A program made the translations under genes and the position numbers. A stretch of DNA of 33,114 bases, taken from Lachnospiraceae bacterium (lineage in GTDB: Bacteria > Bacillota > Clostridia > Lachnospirales > Lachnospiraceae). Numbering within the stretch: the first letter of the stretch is position 1; each line of letters opens with the position of its first letter. The stretch lies in assembly GCA_900751995.1 (NCBI GenBank), contig CAADTP010000076.1:1-33114 (forward strand), read 5' to 3'. The notes under the pieces were generated by a model that searched no databases, was not told where the DNA came from, and saw only the letters and a program-made list of their open reading frames with translations. This document shows positions 30,177-33,114 of the stretch, piece after piece.

Positions 30177-31874
30177 ATGAACGGAATAACAATGATGATC
30201 ATAGCCATTGTAGTTCTCGGAGGCGCATATCTTCTGTATGGCCGTTATCTCCAGAACAAATGGGGCATTGATCCGAAAGCAAAAACTCCGGCATACGAAA
30301 TGGAGGACGGAGTTGATTATGTACCGGCTGATACAAATGTAGTATTTGGACATCAGTTTGCATCCATAGCAGGTGCAGGTCCCATCAACGGACCGATCCA
30401 GGCCGCAATTTTCGGCTGGCTGCCGGTTCTGCTCTGGATCCTCATTGGTGGTGTATTTTTCGGAGCTGTTCAGGATTTTGCCTCCATGTATGCATCTGTA
30501 AAAAATAAAGGACGTACGATCGGATATATCATCGAAGCGTATATCGGAAAGCTTGGAAAAAAATTATTTCTTTTATTCTGCTGGCTGTTCTGTATTCTGG
30601 TCGTTGCCGCATTTGCAGATGTTGTAGCAGGAACCTTTAACGGATTTGCCGTAAATGATGCAGGAACAGTTACAAAGGTAGCGGCAAACGGAGCTGTTGC
30701 AACCACTTCCATGTTATTTATATTTGAGGCTGTTGCACTTGGATTTTTCCTTAAATATACAAAATTCAACAAATGGGTCAACACTGCAGTCGCAATTTTA
30801 CTGCTGGTAGCAGCAATTGTGCTGGGACTTAATTTCCCCATGTATGTAAGTCTTGGAACCTGGCATATCATCATTTTTGTATACATCCTGATCGCCAGTG
30901 TCGCTCCTGTATGGGCACTGCTTCAGCCACGTGATTATCTGAACAGCTATCTGCTCATTTTTATGATCGTCGGTGCGGTTATCGGTGTATTTGTTGCCAA
31001 TCCTTCCTGTAACCTGAAGGCATTTACAAGCTTTAACGTAGACGGACAGTATATGTTCCCGATCCTGTTTGTAACCATCGCCTGCGGTGCTGTTTCCGGC
31101 TTCCATTCACTTGTATCTTCCGGTACTGCATCCAAGCAGATCAAAAATGAGAAAAACATGCTTCCTGTTTCCTTTGGAGCAATGCTGATGGAAAGTATGC
31201 TTGCCATCATCGCACTGATCGCAGTTGCATCCTTTGCAGATGGTGAAGCAGCAGCACAGGGACTTACAACACAGCCGCAGATTTTTGCAGGTGCTATCGC
31301 AAACTTCCTTTCTGTAGTTGGCCTTCCGCATTCCCTGGTATTTACCCTGATCAACCTTGCTGTATCCGCATTTGCACTGACCTCTCTTGATTCTGTAGCC
31401 AGAGTTGGACGTCTGTCATTCCAGGAATTTTTCCTTGATTCTGATACAGATGAGGAAAACATGAGCCCGTTCCTGAAGGTAGTAACAAATAAATATTTCG
31501 CAACAGTCATTACACTGGTACTTGCCTACATGCTTACAAAGGTCGGCTATGCAGAAATCTGGCCGCTGTTCGGCTCCGCAAACCAGCTGTTATCTGTACT
31601 CGCTCTTGTAGCCTGTGCAGTATTCTTAAAGAAAACAAAACGTCAGGGCTGCATGCTCTGGATCCCGATGGTATTCATGATGGCAGTTACCTTCACAGCA
31701 CTTGGCATGACCATCACAAAGCTTTCAAAGGCACTGGTAACAACAGGACTGGATCTTGGAAACACCTTACAGCTTGTATTTGCAGTATTACTGCTGATCC
31801 TTGGTGTACTGGTAGCAATCCAGGGCGTGAAGAAACTGCTTGAGAAGACAGATGATAAAAAAGCAACAGCATAA
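30177..31874 (+). CDS. cstA: CstA family carbon starvation/peptide (or pyruvate) transporter
   Basis: This 565-residue membrane protein has about fifteen or more hydrophobic segments. The CstA signature FGHQFASIAGAGPINGP and the following QDFASMYASVKNKGRT are unmistakable. Known relatives take up peptides or pyruvate, and the substrate here is not certain. A T-box leader in front means it is switched on when one aminoacyl-tRNA runs short, which favours an amino acid or peptide role. GGAAAGAGAG precedes the ATG. No terminator is seen before the next gene. Confidence 0.92.
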   Translation: MNGITMMIIAIVVLGGAYLLYGRYLQNKWGIDPKAKTPAYEMEDGVDYVPADTNVVFGHQFASIAGAGPINGPIQAAIFGWLPVLLWILIGGVFFGAVQDFASMYASVKNKGRTIGYIIEAYIGKLGKKLFLLFCWLFCILVVAAFADVVAGTFNGFAVNDAGTVTKVAANGAVATTSMLFIFEAVALGFFLKYTKFNKWVNTAVAILLLVAAIVLGLNFPMYVSLGTWHIIIFVYILIASVAPVWALLQPRDYLNSYLLIFMIVGAVIGVFVANPSCNLKAFTSFNVDGQYMFPILFVTIACGAVSGFHSLVSSGTASKQIKNEKNMLPVSFGAMLMESMLAIIALIAVASFADGEAAAQGLTTQPQIFAGAIANFLSVVGLPHSLVFTLINLAVSAFALTSLDSVARVGRLSFQEFFLDSDTDEENMSPFLKVVTNKYFATVITLVLAYMLTKVGYAEIWPLFGSANQLLSVLALVACAVFLKKTKRQGCMLWIPMVFMMAVTFTALGMTITKLSKALVTTGLDLGNTLQLVFAVLLLILGVLVAIQGVKKLLEKTDDKKATA

Positions 31875-31924
31875 TATTATCGGATGAGATCACGGATTTC
31901 TGTTTGGCTGAAGAGGCATAAAAG

Positions 31925-32215
31925 GTGCTGATCGTACTGATGGATTTGTTAGTGTATTGCAGCAATTCTTTACCTTCCTCCAGCTTGCTGCGCAAAATAA
32001 ATGCGCTGACAGAAAAACCAAGGGTCTTTTTAAATAATCAGGAAATGATGGCTGCGATGATGGAAGGAATGCCGCTTCGTCAGTTGTTAAGCTTCGTTCC
32101 CGGAATTAAAAGAGAAATGCTGGAACAGATGGTTGGTGCTTTAAACGAAGGCTTTGCATATAATAAAAAAAATGTATCAATGGAAATGAAAGCCTTATGC
32201 CAGATCAGAAAATAG
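31925..32215 (+). CDS. Uncharacterised small protein, 96 residues
   Basis: I do not recognise this protein. It has a short hydrophobic start (MLIVLMDLLVY) and helical segments such as NNQEMMAAMMEGMPLRQLL and REMLEQMVGALNEGF. The start is GTG with AGAGG 8 nt upstream. An in-frame ATG at 31940 is the alternative. The end overlaps the S8 peptidase gene by 19 nt, which suggests the two are coupled and that it may be an inhibitor, chaperone or prodomain-like partner. This is an inference. Confidence 0.6.
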   Translation: MLIVLMDLLVYCSNSLPSSSLLRKINALTEKPRVFLNNQEMMAAMMEGMPLRQLLSFVPGIKREMLEQMVGALNEGFAYNKKNVSMEMKALCQIRK

Positions 32216-33033
32216 AGAATCTTCTTAATCTTGCCATGAATGCCCTGCCGCAGGAACGGGCGAAATCGGAAAATCTGAATGTGGGATATGATCCCACCAC
32301 CAGGCTGTGGGATGTGATCGTGAAATACAGCGGTCCGGAAAGCGGACTTGGTGGTGAGAGGATCCAGGTGGTCCCGCTGCTTGGCAGCTATGCAGTAGTA
32401 ACATTGCCGGAAACGGAAATTTCTGCATACTCAGTCAGAGAGCAGATCGAGTTTATAGAAAAGCCCAAGAGACTTTATTTTGAGACCTTTGAAGAGCGGG
32501 AGGCAAGCTGCATTTTGCCGGTGCAGAATGGAGCCGATGGCTTAACCGGCAAGGGGATTTTGTTGGGTATTGTGGATTCCGGGGTGGACTATTTTCATCC
32601 GGATTTCAGAAATGAGGATGGAAGTACCCGGATCCTGCGACTGTGGGATCAGAGTGTAGCTGGAAATCCACCGGAAAACTATGTATCAGGAACTGAATAT
32701 ACGAAGGAAGAAATTGATGAGGCGCTTGCACTCGGGGAAACCGAAGGCAGGCGCCTTGTTCCGTCTGGGGATTTCAGCGGACATGGAACAGCAGTTCTTG
32801 GAATAGCAGCAGGAAATGGGAGAGCATCGGAGGGAGTGAATCGAGGCGTTGCGTATAGAAGTGATCTTCTGGTGGTAAAAATGGGAAATCCACGGGAAAA
32901 TTCATTTCCGCGGACAACGGAGCTGATGGAGGGTATTGATTACCTGATACGGCAGGCAGTGAAGATGAGAAAACCGATCGTCATAAACATTAGCTTTGGG
33001 AATAATTATGGTTCCCATGAACCTTATAATTAA
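32197..33033 (+). pseudogene. S8 (subtilisin-like) serine peptidase, truncated
   Basis: The reading frame gives 278 residues before a stop at 33031-33033. The catalytic Asp (D127 in GIVDSGVDYFHPDF) and His (H196 in SGHGTA) are present. The chain ends just after NISFGNNYGSHEPYN, before the oxyanion Asn and the GTSMA-type catalytic Ser, which lie roughly 200-300 residues further in related peptidases. As it stands the protein cannot be a complete protease. The style, including the N-terminal region before residue 100, resembles clostridial Csp-type peptidases. The cause may be a nonsense or frameshift change, an insertion at the window edge, or a real short form. It overlaps the upstream small gene. 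Confidence 0.7.
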
Positions 33034-33046
33034 GGGAAAACATAAG

Positions 33047-33089
33047 AAAACACTGATATTTCCTGTGTTTTCAGGCAATTCAGTGTTTT
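33047..33089 (+). terminator. Terminator-like hairpin after the truncated peptidase
   Basis: AAAACACTGA (33047-33056) pairs with TCAGTGTTTT (33080-33089), with an inner CCTG/CAGG stem (33062-33065 and 33072-33075). It sits 14 bp after the stop and has a T-rich end. It could also be the terminal repeat of an inserted element. Confidence 0.6.
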
Positions 33090-33114
33090 ACTCGGATTCA
33101 TGTTTGGTTGTTGT

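Noticed and set aside
33030..33114. Group II intron or insertion sequence start at the window edge
   Set aside because: No GUGYG-type intron start or recognisable transposase end is visible, and the edge is too short to decide. It is noted only as a possible cause of the truncation.

Overview
The window looks like chromosome from a low-to-mid GC, Gram-positive anaerobe of the Lachnospiraceae type (Blautia/Ruminococcus-like). The reasons are strong AGGAGG-type ribosome binding sites, T-box, FMN and TPP leader RNAs, an ECF-type RibU, sorting-signal-free secreted proteins with Ig-like, leucine-rich and transglutaminase modules, and an S8 peptidase that resembles the clostridial Csp type. The genus is an inference from gene style, not a database match.

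Region 1 (1-8340) is the most distinctive part. After a 109-bp higher-order tandem repeat come two divergent transcription units. The minus unit encodes a NusG-domain-II protein and a Gx/Hpre_diP_synt_I membrane protein. The plus unit encodes a membrane-anchored FMN-binding protein, a NapH-like polyferredoxin, an ApbE flavin transferase, a large Ig-like surface protein and a membrane-anchored protein with three FMN-binding domains. Together these look like an extracytosolic, covalent-flavin electron-transfer system. A matched pair of promoters and inverted repeats lies between the two units.

Region 2 (8340-13350) carries an L-lactate dehydrogenase with a Rex-like operator, the Tex RNA-binding protein and an MscS-type channel. 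Region 3 (13035-15754) is a pantothenate operon, panD-panC followed by a BASS transporter that is plausibly PanS. It is preceded by a structured leader of about 280 nt that ends in an intrinsic terminator, which is a candidate regulatory RNA. Region 4 (15899-22115) holds a TPP riboswitch with thiC, a secreted transglutaminase/leucine-rich-repeat protein, and an FMN riboswitch with the riboflavin transporter ribU. The last of these could supply flavin to the region 1 proteins.

Region 5 (22115-29760) is a looser set: a MATE transporter, a NUDIX hydrolase, a 208-bp imperfect palindrome, an unknown 173-residue protein, cyclopropane-fatty-acid synthase, a zinc-dependent dehydrogenase, a nitroreductase and a small unknown protein. 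Several nested hairpin elements lie between them. Region 6 (29869-33114) is a T-box leader in front of a CstA-family transporter, a small unknown gene that overlaps an S8 peptidase gene, and an abrupt stop that removes the peptidase's catalytic serine region.

Most functions are family-level assignments made by reading motifs. Promoters, operators and RNA structures were paired by eye and have not been tested by folding or comparative software.
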